Positions 33,744-45,629 are shown, numbered from the stretch's first letter. The stretch: DNA of 64,000 nt from Ipomoea triloba (GCF_003576645.1 NC_044916.1:26381202-26445201), one strand, 5' to 3'. Program-made: numbers and translations. The notes: generated by a model not told the origin, from the letters alone.

Positions 33744-34640
33744 CTTAAGTCTGAATCATACTCAGACTAATTCATGTTCCCATCAGGTCGAGCCAATTTT
33801 TCTAGTTATTATTAATATGTTATAATTCGATTAACAAATTATACCGAGGACCATAGTTCACACAATGTGCACTTTTAATATAGAGTGATTCTCCGGTGAG
33901 GCCGTATTACAAATTCTTATATGTAAGACGGGTTGTGTTAATATGAAAATGTAATACTTATACTAGAAAATACAATACTATGAATAATAAAGTATTTGTT
34001 ACTTATAAGTATTACGGGTCGAATTTGTTTTTTTCAAGTTTCAATTTTGCCCTTTGCCATTTTACATTTGCCCTCTAATCTCCAATCTATTATTCTCTTA
34101 GATCTCCATGATGCTCACACTTCTCCTCAGATCTCGTGCAATACTAATTGAATTGATAATCAAAACAAACTTGAGTAGTTAACTTAATCTAAACTTATCT
34201 TTATGTGTTTTCAAACAAAAAAAAAAAAAAAAAAAAAAAAACTTATCTTTATGTATTTTTATTACGTATCAGGGTGGCATAAACTTGATAGCCTCATTTT
34301 GGCTTGTTTCTTATAAAATGAGAAAGTTGAATAAAACAATATTTTCCTTTTTTTTTGAAATAAATATTTTCCTTAATATACATAATATTTACGTGAAGAT
34401 TGACTCTAAAGATGAAATATAATACACAAATAGAATACTAATCAAGAATAAAAATTGTTTACTTATAAGGCAGAATGTAATACTTTTAAATCAAAACGTA
34501 AAAGTATTACTTTGAGTACATTTTTTTCAAAATTATTACACTCCCTTATAAAGTTATAAGTACTAAACATTTTATTATCAATTAATATTACATATTTTTC
34601 AATATAAATATTACACCACTACCGGTAAAAGTAGTGACAA
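33744..34640. other. Intergenic with one solo MULE-type end
   Basis: At about 33835-33870 a single end (CAAATTATACCGAGGACC followed by CACACAATGTGC) occurs without a partner. There is a poly-A run at about 34219-34240. Otherwise AT-rich and empty. Confidence 0.5.
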
Positions 34641-34647
34641 AAATCAG

Positions 34648-34872
34648 ATGATGAACATCCTACTCCTTGGGTGCAAGAAAGGGGTCAACATGGGTGCGGT
34701 GAAAAAGGTGTCTCATATTTTGAGAGAAGGAAACAAGTGTGTTAATTTCCTTGCTAATGTGGGGCAAGTCGGGAATTGGGGTAAAAAGATTTGGGAGTCT
34801 CCTTCGCCTTGTTTGGAGAGCTTACCATGGACTAATGGCATTGGAGCGGCTATCAAGAGAGTTAAAGGCTAA
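34648..34872 (+). pseudogene. LINE RNase H domain fragment
   Basis: A 74-residue frame with VKKVSHILREGNKCVNFLANVGQ, the conserved end of the plant LINE RNase H domain (RVT_3, 'REGN..aD.LA'). The Asp usually present is replaced by Asn. No reverse transcriptase is found beside it, so it is a 3' remnant of a LINE. Confidence 0.65.
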
Positions 34873-35132
34873 TTTCCTCCCGTGCGGGAGCTGTCGAACA
34901 AAAAAAGTGATTATTTTGATTTGTTGTCACTGCAATAATTAGTTTCATCTTAAATTTTGTAAATGTTCTAATCACTAATATGTATATAAAAAAATGAAAG
35001 TAGAAATGATATAAAAGAGTCTAAAATACACAAAACAATACACACAAGACTATTTAATGAAATATGTTGCTTAAGATCTTCAATTAGTTACGTCGATATG
35101 TTATCATAATCGATACTGACTTGCCTCTATTA

Positions 35133-35489
35133 GGCCTTCCCCGATAGTGATATTGGGGAGGATTTTGGAACAGTAAAACACAAAGAACAAGTTTTTAACA
35201 AATGTGGTGTTTGAGTTTTTGTTGAAATTTTTTCCCTGCAAATGTATGAGTTTTGACAGAGATGTGGCAGTGAAGCAGGTGCAAGTTTTGCGCGTTGCGT
35301 GCAAAATGAGCGCCCAGCGGGCGCGTAAGTCACTAATGTTTTTGTTTTTTGTTTTTTGTTTTTTGTTTTTTTTTTTTAAATTTCAGATTTTATTTGTTAT
35401 TTTTTTTCTTCTTTTTTTATTCCCCTCACATTTTTTCTTTCATAATCATGTAAAAACTCCTCAAAAATCGATTACTATTGGGGAAGGCC
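35133..35489. mobile_element. PIF/Harbinger-type MITE with TTA duplication
   Basis: Terminal inverted repeats GGCCTTCCCCGATAGT (left) and ACTATTGGGGAAGGCC (right) are flanked on both sides by TTA (35130-35132 and 35490-35492). The TTA target is characteristic of PIF/Harbinger elements. The interior is GC-rich around 35288-35330 and has T-rich runs, with no coding content. Confidence 0.75.
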
Positions 35490-35509
35490 TTAAAAGACTA
35501 ATTTGACTA

Positions 35510-36255
35510 ATTTTATATATCTTAGAGACAAAATATGTAATTAACCTTATATGGAAAATTAAATTATTGTAACGTTTTGGTTTCCAAATATATATTCTCA
35601 AAATGATATTATTTGAAGAAAAAAAAACTTATTTCCCTTTCCTTATTCCAAGTCAAACAAAAAGGCTGTCAACCTAAATGGAAAACTAATTACAGCTCAA
35701 AAGTTTTCCGTGTCGAAATGGCAATATAGTGCGCTTCGTAGAAGATCGCGCGGCTTAAAATAAGGTCATTATCACGCGGTTTTATTTACACAGTTACACG
35801 TGTTCGCATGTTATTGGACATAGATCAGTTGTATTTACAAGTAGCCTACTTAATAAATTTTTGGTTTCGTGGAAGTAACCCATACTTTTGTAAATTAAAA
35901 CAGCCTATCCGTGAAAAAATATATTCAGAATCAGTGTACTTTGTGATAAAATGATAATTATATTTAAATCTTTAATATTTAAAAATGAGATAATTTTATT
36001 TTAGGGTTCTGTTGAAAACTCAAAAAAGATCTTCAAAAATCATTTTATGAATTTTCTTGTATTTGGATATTCGTATAAAAATATTTATTTTGGTTAAAGA
36101 AAAAATTTTAATTTAATGGAAAACTTCTTCATATATTTGTAGTAGTAAAATATTTTTCAAATTCTTTATTTTTTCGTATATGTGTTGTTTTCTAAAAACC
36201 ATTTTTTATAAAGTATTTTTTAAATTTTCAAACGAACCATTGTTTCATGACCTCT
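35510..36255. other. Intergenic, no feature seen
   Basis: AT-rich, with short homopolymers only. Confidence 0.45.
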
Positions 36256-36261
36256 TATGAC

Positions 36262-36687
36262 ATTACTACATTTAGTCACTACCTTTTAATTTAGTTATAT
36301 TTAGTCTCATACTTTACTAACGTTGCCACATTTGGTCTTTAATTACATTTCTTTTATTAAATCAATATTAGTTTGTCAGAAAATTTGGTATTTTATAAAT
36401 TGATTTTCTCTTCTTGTTCAAACAAATGTTGATAACTAATATAATAAACAAAAATTTGATAGAAAATAACTTTTTTTTCTTTATTATATCTCTTATATGT
36501 CATTTATTATGAGCATTTTTTTGATAAGAATATAAAATTATAAGTGTCAAACTATCTCATAAATTAAATCAATTCCATAAAAATTTTAGCAGATCAAATG
36601 ATTAAATGTGGCAACGTGAACCAAGTCATGAGATTAAATATGATCAAATTAAAATTCGATAGCTAAATGTGACAATGTTACAATATT
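36262..36687. mobile_element. Fold-back element with ~80-bp arms
   Basis: The left arm (ATTACTACATTTAGTCACTA through GTTGCCACATTTGGTC) pairs with the right arm (GATTAAATGTGGCAACGTGA through TAGCTAAATGTGACAATGTT), imperfectly. The non-coding interior is AT-rich. Target duplication not identified. Confidence 0.65.
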
Positions 36688-36689
36688 TG

Positions 36690-38487
36690 TAAAACAAAAA
36701 ATATAATTTATCTTTATAAATTTAATATTAAATACTTGTATTCTGTGATGATTATATCAAATATTATTATTTGACACTAAACTAATTCAACCCTCATAGT
36801 TTAACTACTACCTTGTGATGATCACAATGCTTATAATTTTTAGTTGTACAAAGTATACGTTTTGGTATATATTATATTAAAAATTATGTTAAGGGGTTAT
36901 TTTTAAAAATTATTGTTGTGTCAACTAATTAATAACTAACTCAACAAAATCAAGTTATATATATGTGTGTGTGTGTGTGTGTATTCTTAAGGTAGATATT
37001 AAAAGTATGGAGTGAGGATTACAAAAGATGATTAAGAATGAATATTCTTGATAAGCAAGTTAAGGATTATGGTTGATTAGGAATGATTCTTAGTAAGCTT
37101 TTGGATTATGGTTGATTAAGAATTATTCTGATAAGCTTGTGTAATGATTTGAAAGTATATATGTATGTTTCTCTTTCTGTGATCAGATTATCTATTCATT
37201 GAGAAATAGATGAAAGTAAATAAAATATTATTACACTTGGTGCTTCAATAGGGCGAGAAAGTAGTTATGAACATATATTACATTGTATTGTAATAGAAGC
37301 ACTAGTATTTAGAAAAAAATAAAATATTATTATTATTTACCAAAAAAATAGAAGAAAATGAAACATTTTTAGTTGCATGTTATACTCTGATCTTCACACT
37401 GCACCTTTGTTTTTAGTGATAAGAGAAACCATAATTACTATTTGAGAATGTATATTAGGTAAATTTCACTCGTGTAGTCATGTGTAATAGTACATAAATT
37501 ACATAGGCGAAGTAGAACTACACTAGGAAGATCATGTGCGACGCTTTACTTCTTTATACTGTTATTATGTGTGTATATATCAGTAGGAGAATAAGAAACT
37601 TGGTAAAGTATTAAAATGTGAGTGAAAATATTTAAGATATTTTAAATTAATTTGTATTTAATGAAAGAACTTGATTTAATTAAATTAAGATTTAAGTAAA
37701 ATTAAAATTCATATTACTCTAAAAAATAAAAAATAAAAATTCGGGTCCACTCGAATAATTCCGTTCGCTCTGAGAGATGAGTTATACAAATAATTTTAAT
37801 AAATTAGTAATGGTATAAATGATCTAAAAATCCAAAATAAACAAAATTATTTTTAGTAATATTGACGTTGTTACAATGTAATATATGTTTATAAGTACTT
37901 TATCGACCTACTGAAACACAAATAGTCAATACCATCTCACTGGGGTTCGAACCCATGAACTTAATAAAAGAAAAACCTCACTTGTACTCCAATGTTGGAC
38001 AAGTACCAATAATCTAGTTTTTAAAAACCAATATAGGCTTATTATTTGTGTTCGTGTAATTTAGTATATGTTACTAAACATTAATTAATATAATTATTCG
38101 TTATATTTGACTACGACCATTTTAGACATGTAGTTAAATAAATGAAACCTTTATTATATATGTTGATCAACAACAATATCAAATTTAAAATGCATTGCAT
38201 TTGTATACAATATATAATAAATGAAATAATTAATTTTAAATACTATCCGGTTCTACATAGTACCATTGCAAATCATTTCAATATATAATACCCGATGCAA
38301 TCATGAATATAATGCACTTAGTACCAAATAAAATATATAAGCTTTTATGAATTTCTAGTAATATTTTCTTTATGAACCAATCCACCCTAGCTACTGGGGC
38401 CATAGTGGCATACCATGAAATGGATTGCGTTGAATGGGCAGGTAGGCAACGTGTGGTGGGTGTTGTGTTCATGCATTGGGACACGCA
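36690..38487. other. Gene-poor AT-rich stretch
   Basis: Contains a (TG)n microsatellite at about 36965-36981 and a SINE tail and B box near 37863-37970. No coding sequence seen. Confidence 0.45.
37863..37970 (-). mobile_element. SINE copy
   Basis: On the minus strand there is a clear B box GGGTTCGAACCCC (about 37943-37955), then the same 3' body as the copies at 42.6 and 61.7 kb (TTTCAGTAGGTCGATAAAGT; tail ending TTACATTGTAAC). The A box is eroded. Confidence 0.6.
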
Positions 38488-38496
38488 TGTGACTTT

Positions 38497-38881
38497 CGCA
38501 AATTATATTGTGGACCATAATCATGGCTGAAACTGCAGTTGTGTTAAACAGATAGTGCAGTTGTGTTTAAAAGATACTGCAATTGTGTTGAAAGGAAACT
38601 GCAATTGCGCGGAACAGAGACCGTTCATCCGTTCAACACAATTACATTATCCTTTCAACACAACTGCAATGTCCGTTCAACACAACTGCAATATCAATTC
38701 AATGCAACTGCAGTTCCAGACGGATGACACAGCCTTTGTTCCGCGCAATTGCAGTTTCCTTTCAACACAGCTGCAGTATCTGTTCAGCACAACTGCAGTA
38801 TCAGTTCAACACAACTGCAGTATTAGCCATGATTCATGGTGCACAATGCATTGTGGACCATGGTCCACGGTATAACGACTG
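38497..38881. mobile_element. MULE-type MITE with 22-bp GCAGTTGTGTT arrays
   Basis: 385 bp. Left end CGCAAATTATATTGTGGACC; right end, read inward, CAGTCGTTATACCGTGGACC. A perfect 9-bp target duplication TGTGACTTT lies at 38488-38496 and 38882-38890. The interior holds about four exact 22-bp units starting TGCAGTTGTGTT on the left, and inverted units (TTCAACACAACTGCA) on the right, again 22 bp apart. The repeat sequence is unrelated to the TGTGAATATAG arrays of the autonomous MULE although the ends match. Non-coding. Confidence 0.9.
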
Positions 38882-38919
38882 TGTGACTTTACACCTCTAA
38901 CACTTATTAGAATGTTAAT

Positions 38920-39520
38920 ATCTGTTCGTAAGGAGTGTTAGCCAACATAGCTTTCTGCAAATTTCTTGTGTTTGTGTTTGATAAGTGTTCGTTTATTAAG
39001 CTACGTAAATATTAACAAATAAAATTTAGATATCGGTTAATAAACGAACAGATTCTGAACAGTGGTAAGCTCGTTTGCTAATAGATAGATCATGAACAAG
39101 TTCATTTGTGTTCGGTTAATATGTTTGCGAACAAACTCGTTTAGTGTTCGTTTAATAATAATGTTCTTGAACACATACATATATAATTATACTTGGGTAA
39201 TAAGGTCATTGTATTAATTGATAGTGTTCTTTGATTATAACTTGTCATGATTTTTTATAGTAGCTTGTAATGTGAACAAAAAAATTTATGTGTGTGTTTT
39301 ATTTTATTTGAGACTATTTTTATTTTGGCATTAGATGCTACTATTAGACTTATTCAGTTATTGAACGGATTGCGATCATGAACATGGGTAGATGTTTGGT
39401 TATTAAATGTTCACGAACATAAACGGACATGTTCACGAACGTTAACAAACACTAATTAACTCTTAACAAACGACCACAAACAGCATCCGTTCATTTGTGT
39501 TCGGTTCGTTAACACCCCTA
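38920..39520. repeat. Dispersed repeat rich in GTTCGTGAACA motifs
   Basis: Many copies of GTTCGT / ACGAAC in both orientations, with AACACAAATGAAC. It begins near TTACACCTCTAACAC and ends near TTCGTTAACACCCCTA, which read as weak inverted ends. Probably an old non-autonomous DNA element; class not determined. Confidence 0.4.
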
Positions 39521-39529
39521 CTGTTCATA

Positions 39530-41046
39530 CATACTTTCTCCAACTTATTGAAGTACATCACATTGTGCTCACATGACATGTAGTGACTTTCCCATATGTG
39601 AAGTTATGAGATTGAGCGTTAGGGGAGGTGCTGTTGACTCTTGAGAAAGTATAGATGAATGCGCCATAATTTTGCCCCTCTAACACTACTTAACACTTCC
39701 TTTCCTCTTCTTCTATTTTCTTATAGCTCAAGTTGCTTCTTGAATTATTATGGTCATATTTGGTAATATAATTAGTTTATCAGTTAATTTTGACTTATTT
39801 GATTAATTAATTTTTTTTGTAACAATTTATTAGCTTTTCAATAAACTTTTCTTTAAAAAAAAATCATTTTGCATGTAATTAGTTAACAGCTAATTTACGA
39901 AATATTTTTCTACAATCAACTAGTTAAATCCACCAACTCAATCAATTAACAACTACTCCGTATTTACTAAATACCTTATATATCTTGGATCCTTTGAGAT
40001 TCAACACTAAAATTATACCCTTTTTTTTCCTTATGTTGTCATTCACTAGACGAATTATGTGTGACCTCTTCTTTTCTTTCTCTTTCTTTCTTTCTTTCTT
40101 TTTTCTTTTTTTATTTTTTTTTTCCGCATCATCTTGATGGAATTGACACTTTTGGTTTCTTGTCACTTTATCAATAAATAATATGATAATGATAACTGTA
40201 CTCAAAATATGTAAAATTTTAGTAAATATTTTGTGATTTTAGTTGGTAAATTTTACTCTTGTGTAATAATTCGTTACACTAGCCAGGAAGATCTTATAAT
40301 TGAACTCGTGATCATCGTGATACAAGAATCATGCTCTACTCACGTGGCTGTAACATAATATTTTGGATGATACAAGAAATTTGCAACAATTACCTAAACT
40401 CTTGTGTAATTGCTAACAAACTAGACATAGATAGGTATATATATCAATTGGACCAGCCCATTCAATTTCGGGCTAACCTGATCGAGTTATTAGACTTATC
40501 AGTTTGGGCTTTTTTTTTAGTTTAAATTTTTTGTTCTAACCTTAAAACCTTGGGTTGTCGAGCTTAGTAGGCAGACCCAACTAAAATTTTTGACATTTTT
40601 AAATTAACAGTCTAAACTTTCAATTTTAATAAACTTACACAGTTACACTAATGAATACGAAGTATAAACTTATACATCATTCAATTAGTATATGAATATA
40701 TCTAAACCTCCATTTTTACATTCTAACTAAAAATAATTAATATATTTACATTATTATATAATAATTATAATAAATTTTTTATTTTTTATTATTTATTTTC
40801 ACAATAATATTTTATTTTGTAAATTTAAATTTATTTACAAAATTAATAAAAATTGCTAAAAATGAGCTTACATATAAATTTCATATATATTTTGTTACAT
40901 ATCACTTTCGAAACAAAGAATAATATTAAGTGGCTTTAGCTATTGGGCTAGTCTGGAACATTGAACTTATCGAACTAATTTTCTATTGGGCTATTTATTT
41001 TTTACCTAATTCTAATTTTTTTTAAGTTATCATGTTAGCCTATCAA
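39530..41046. other. Gene-poor AT-rich stretch
   Basis: Contains a SINE-like B-box region near 39575-39640 (plus strand), a (TTTC)n tract at about 40072-40110 and poly-T runs. The frames here are short and unrecognisable. Confidence 0.45.
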
Positions 41047-41055
41047 TTTGAGACC

Positions 41056-41300
41056 GGCAAATTATTGCATGGACCATGGTCCACACAGCTCTGTGGACCA
41101 AAAATAAAAAGTACAATATTTTTGTACTGAAGGTACATTATTTTTGTACTGTAGGTACATTATTTTAGGGTACATTATTTTTGTACCCTAAAATAATGTA
41201 CCTACAGTACAAAAATAATGTACCTTCAGTACAAAAATAATGTACTTTTTATTTTTGGTCCACACAGCTGTGTGGACCATGGTCCATGAAATAATGATTG
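41056..41300. mobile_element. MULE-type MITE, near-perfect palindrome with 22-bp GTACATTATTTTT arrays
   Basis: 245 bp. Ends GGCAAATTATTGCATGGACC and, read inward from the right, CAATCATTATTTCATGGACC; both continue into ATGGTCCACACAGCT. A perfect 9-bp target duplication TTTGAGACC lies at 41047-41055 and 41301-41309. The interior is units of GTACATTATTTTTGTACTG spaced 22 bp, mirrored about a centre near 41180. The whole element could fold into one hairpin. Non-coding. Confidence 0.92.
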
Positions 41301-41356
41301 TTTGAGACCATGATTGGCATCTAAATTCTAAAACATAAAAGGTAACCTGCACTCGG

Positions 41357-41666
41357 GCAAATTATGCTATGGAATCGGGTTCACTTTGCAATGTGATCAA
41401 CTCAAGTTCATGTTCATAATTTAAAAACTATATGTACACAATTTTAGAACTCTATGCTCACAATTTTAAATCTTAATATAAAAAATTACATTACTCAATA
41501 TTCACAATTTTTGAACTCTATATTCACAATTTTGTTATATAGATTCAAAAATTGTGTTATGCTATTGAATACGGCGTTCTGAAATTGTGAACATAGAGTT
41601 CAAAAATTGTGAACATAGAATTATAAAATTGTGAAAATAGACCCGGATCCATGGCATAAGAACTGA
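41357..41666. mobile_element. MULE-type MITE with TTCACAATTT arrays
   Basis: Left end GCAAATTATGCTATGG then TTGCAATGTG; right end, read inward, TTATGCCATGGATCCGGGTC. Imperfect flanks TGCACTCGG (41348-41356) and TGCACTAGT (41667-41675) suggest an old 9-bp duplication. The interior has ~22-bp TTCACAATTTTTGAACTCTA units in opposite orientations on the two sides. Related in sequence to the elements at 46.1 and 48.0 kb. Confidence 0.8.
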
Positions 41667-41679
41667 TGCACTAGTCACC

Positions 41680-42600
41680 TAACATAATATTTTGAAATAT
41701 ATAATTCTTGTTCAAAAACGCCAATTTTATTACCAGATAAGGTGGTATATTATTAAATCGTCCAATGTGTTCCATTTTAGCATTTTCCAACAATTAAAGT
41801 TAGCAACTGCTGGCTTGCTAATAAAACTTAGATTGGCATGCTCAAATCATTTCCTTTTCTTCTCCGATCCTCTTTAATTTAATTTGCTCGTCTTTTATGA
41901 TTCATTTGTGATAGAACTACTTCACCTAACAACCTTTGATTAACACACTATAATTGTTTAAGGTGGTAGATTTTGTGTCTCAAAGCGAATGATGCATTTT
42001 AATATGTCAAATAATCCATTTCCAATAATTATATTTTTCAGTATCAAATAATGTAATTTGAATTATTATTCCATATTATTATTTTTTCACAAAATTACAA
42101 TTTATTTTCTCCTTAATCTGCTCATCCCAACTAAACGTACGGTAAGTTTGATGAATGACCCATATGCATTGTTTTGTCTAATTATATTCTTTAGCCAAGT
42201 TATATGAACATTACACTTCCATTTTAAGTGAATTAGTTATTAATATTTGAGTCATTATTGCGTAAACCCAAATATTATAACCTCAATAAAAGTGATACAT
42301 GCACCAATCACCATCCTCATCCCATATATTATCAGTTTAAAGGCGTTTGTCCATGATTAAGAATAACTTGTTTTATTATTATTTTATTCTCTACTATAAC
42401 AATATCGTTACGTTCTCGATTTTCATAAAATAAATAGTGTTAGCCTAGCCTATTTTTTTAGAACTTAGTTAAATTTAGACAGACGTATTAGTAAAGGAAT
42501 CAAAACTATCCATTTTCACAAAATGAATAGTATGGTATAATTTTTAGTCAATTTTAGACAAAAATATTAGCAAAAGAATAAACAATATCTCATTCTTTTG
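41680..42600. other. Intergenic, no feature seen
   Basis: AT-rich. No gene, paired element ends or RNA genes recognised. Confidence 0.45.
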
Positions 42601-42603
42601 AGT

Positions 42604-42750
42604 AGTACTGACTCTGTTACAATATAGTATCCGTTCATAACCACTTTCTCAACCTACTGAAGCACAAAGAGACAGCAGCGCCTCCACTGAGACTCGAATC
42701 CACCCCCTTTCACATGGGATGCAATCGGGTGCTACTAGAAGACACGGCCA
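42604..42750 (-). mobile_element. tRNA-derived SINE
   Basis: Minus strand: A-box-like GTCTTCTAGTAGCACCCG (about 42727-42744), B box GGATTCGAGTC (42691-42701), then the shared body (GTGGAGGCGCTG, TTCAGTAGGTTGAGAAAGTG) and tail ending TATATTGTAACAGAGTC. Same family as the copy at 61.7 kb. Confidence 0.7.
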
Positions 42751-42834
42751 TTGGCCTCCTTCTTCTTTAAACACTCAATTCTTTACAATTGGGGTATCTA
42801 TTTTATACTTTCTTAAACTATTTTAGCTTAAAGA

Positions 42835-42925
42835 ATCAATGCCCTCACCACCGGGGTTTGATCCTGTGACCACCCATTTGAAATGATAACAAATGTGTCA
42901 TCACACTACATAGTAGTTGGCAAAT
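42835..42925 (-). mobile_element. SINE-like fragment
   Basis: Minus strand: TATGTAGTGTGATGAC as possible A box and GGATCAAACCCCGGTGG as B box, about 45 bp apart. Short and isolated. Confidence 0.4.
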
Positions 42926-42929
42926 CAAA

Positions 42930-43747
42930 AATTTATATTTTCACAAAATAAATAGTATAGATATATTTGTTAGGAGTTTAGTTAATATTAGACGAAAATA
43001 TTAGCAAAACAAAATAAATAATCAAAATTATGCATTTTGTAAATTAAAGTTAGAGAACAAACGCAATCAGTGGCCCTTCAAAAAGAGCTAAACATATTTT
43101 GACCCTTTGAAATTGTAAAATTTTAGCACTTAATCCCCTTTCTCTTTTCACAGAGTTTAGAATAGAGATTTTAGAACATGGAAAATATCATATATACTCT
43201 TATTTTTTAATATCACTTTTTACTCACACACACAAAATTTTGATGTAGACACTTGTAATGAGACCCACATGAAAAAAAGTAATTTATCAGTGCCTTCAGG
43301 GAGTAAGATTTGAGAGTGCATATAGTATAACTCTTAACACATCACTATGTGTCTCAGTGTATGTGGAGGCATCGAGAGAAATTGACAATTACTATTTTTT
43401 GAGAGTGTATTGGATAAATTCACTTCATGTGTAATAGTTTGTAAATTATATAGTAGAGGTAAACCGCACTAGGAACATTATTATATTATTGTTGTTGGAG
43501 AAAGAGGAAACGATGAAGGGTGATTAAGGGCTTAATTTATAATAAATTTTCAGTTTTTAGAAGAAAAGAGAAGGGGAAAAAATTGTGTACAACATCCGGT
43601 ATCATTATTCCTATGAGACTAATTTAGATTTGATCCAGGTTGGTCCAAAACTCTATAGCATGACGCATCATTTACAGTGTTCGAACCCAACGTTGCAATT
43701 GCATTACTAATATGCTTATAACTGTCCTAAACTATTAGGTTATAGCA
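42930..43747. other. Intergenic, no feature seen
   Basis: AT-rich. No recognised content. Confidence 0.45.
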
Positions 43748-43756
43748 TTACCTTTT

Positions 43757-44406
43757 GGGAAAATGTCAAATAGGCCATCAAACTTTACTTGAAAAGTCAA
43801 TTAGATACTTAAATTTTTTGAAGGTTCAATTAAACCCTATAAGGCTGTAACATCTTATTTTTGTGCAATGAGATCTAATAACAGGTTAGTAACTTGTGAT
43901 AGCAAGTCAAAAATTATTTCCGATCAAAAATCACTGTCGGAGACGCTCCGGTCGCCGGAAAGTCAATCGGCGGCCAATTCTGGTCGCCTCTCCGAAGAAG
44001 CAACCAATTTTGGTTGCCATCCCTAGGAAGGCGACCAGATTTGGTCGCCTTCCTAGAGTAGGCGACATGGTCGCCTCCCTAGAGATGGCGACCATTAAAT
44101 GGTCGCCTCCTCCGAGAAGGCAACCAGATATGGTTACCTTCTTGGAGAAGGCGACCATTTCTGGGCCTTCCCAAAGATGGTGACCAGAATTGGTCGCCGG
44201 TTGACTTTTCCAACGACCGGAACGTCGCCGACAGTGATTTTTAATCGAAAATGATTTTTGACCTGCTATCACAGGTCACCAACTTGTTTTTGGATCTCAT
44301 TACACAAAAAAAAAAGATGTTAAAGGGTTTAATTGTACCTTTAAAAAGTTTAGGTATCTAATTGACTTTTCAGGTAAAGTTTGAATGCCTATTTGACCAT
44401 TTTCCC
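43757..44406. mobile_element. Fold-back element with GGTCGCC-rich core
   Basis: 650 bp with arms of about 175 bp that start GGGAAAATGTCAAATAGGCC; the right arm, read inward, gives GGGAAAATGGTCAAATAGGC. Near-perfect 9-bp flanks TTACCTTTT (43748-43756) and TTAACTTTT (44407-44415). The GC-rich core (about 43935-44230) is repeats of GGCGACCA and TGGTCGCC separated by short variable spacers, themselves inverted. Open frames on both strands here come from this repeat and are not genes. Confidence 0.85.
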
Positions 44407-44689
44407 TTAACTTTTTAATGTTTATGAAATAAATAATAGTGAACCATCTATAGAGTAGTAAGATTAATTTAATAGCTTAGTATATTTGAAATTGACTTCT
44501 AGTTAAGCCAAATTTCAATGAAGTCCAATTTGAGAAGCTAATGCATGTTATCACTCCACAAATTCGTGGTTAATTTTAAATTGTTTTATATATATAGTAT
44601 TATTTTTATATGTAACTTAAAAGTAAATGTTGATGGCGACATCATACAAAAAGCCACCACGTAATGCACACTTTACTTATATTAGTATA

Positions 44690-45623
44690 CTATTGATGGA
44701 ATCTAATTAACTCCTCAACTTTTCAATTTTTAACCAATTAAGTCCTTCGTCTATTTTGCCGTATGCTTGCCGTGATCTCTGAGGACATATATGTAATTTC
44801 ATATGTTTCCCTCACAAGCTCCAGATCAGTAGCGACGGATCTTTCTTGAGCCAAATTTGGGTCTATCCCCAAACCAGTATTCGAGTTTTATATCGATGTT
44901 CTCATCAACGGCGAAATTGTAATTCTTATCAGCATTTACCACAAAGAAACTTATGTCAAAACCAAAGCTTGCAGCATCAGGAACGGCCAAGCCTTGGTGC
45001 TAAAGAGAGAACACGTCTACGGTGGGAAACTGTACACGACAAAAGCAAACTTTAGCGGCAAAGAGAGGCGCATCTCTACTGATTGTTGGGTACTTGGGTC
45101 GCCGGAGTCGACCCAGACCTTATTTTCTCCTTGGACGACCAAAGGGTGCTGCAAATCAAGCACCTCAGGTGGAAATTCAGAGGCAACGAAAAGAATGGAA
45201 ATGGAGGGTTTTCTTATATATTCAAGTCTCCTAGGACGTCCACAATTGACTATTTGATGATGACGAAGATGGGTGCGATATTTTCACCTTCAAATTCGAG
45301 AAGCAGAGCATCTGAGATGACGATGGCAATTTCCACGGTAAGAAGGTCAACGGGTGCAGATTCGAATTCGAAATGATGCTGATGAAGAAGGGGTTGTTGA
45401 TGATCTCGAGAAGCTCGTCATTATCATCGGCGACGTCAAGCTATCCTCCGTGATGGAATGGGAAAGCATTGAAGAGAATGAGTTAAAGGATCCCATCATA
45501 AAGGAAGCATATGAAATTACATATATGTCCTTAGAGATCACGGCAAGCATACGGCCAAATAGACGGAGGACTTAATTGAGTAAAAATTGAAAAGTTGAGG
45601 ACTTAATTGGATTCAATCAATAG
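44690..45623. mobile_element. Pack-type DNA element carrying a captured DUF868 gene fragment
   Basis: Inverted ends of about 115 bp: the left arm (about 44690-44803) runs from CTATTGATGGAATC through TTTGCCGTATGCTTGCCG to ATGTAATTTCATATG, and the right arm at about 45506-45623 is its reverse complement with few mismatches. The 700-bp interior is GC-richer than its surroundings and shows coding similarity to DUF868 proteins. No transposase. No clear target duplication, so the superfamily is open. Confidence 0.75.
44880..45210 (+). pseudogene. Captured DUF868 gene fragment
   Basis: Reading through two frames gives the conserved DUF868 succession: FYIDVLINGEIVILIS, RNGQALVLKREHVYGGKLY, TTKANFSG, then after a frame change DPDLIFSLDDQRVLQIKHL and RWKFRGNEKNGNGGF. 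DUF868 is a plant-specific family of about 300 residues with unknown function. Only the middle is present, the frame is broken, and the fragment sits between the inverted ends of a transposon, so it is a captured piece and not a local gene. Confidence 0.7.
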
Positions 45624-45629
45624 TCGATG

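Noticed and set aside
38555..38875. 106-residue frame with Cys/Asn-rich repeats
   Set aside because: Translation of the 22-bp array in a MITE with clear ends and target duplication.
43896..44272. Overlapping ~100-residue frames on both strands with repeated 'GRLP'-like motifs
   Set aside because: They arise from the inverted GGTCGCC repeats in a fold-back element; the mirrored frames are a consequence of the palindrome.
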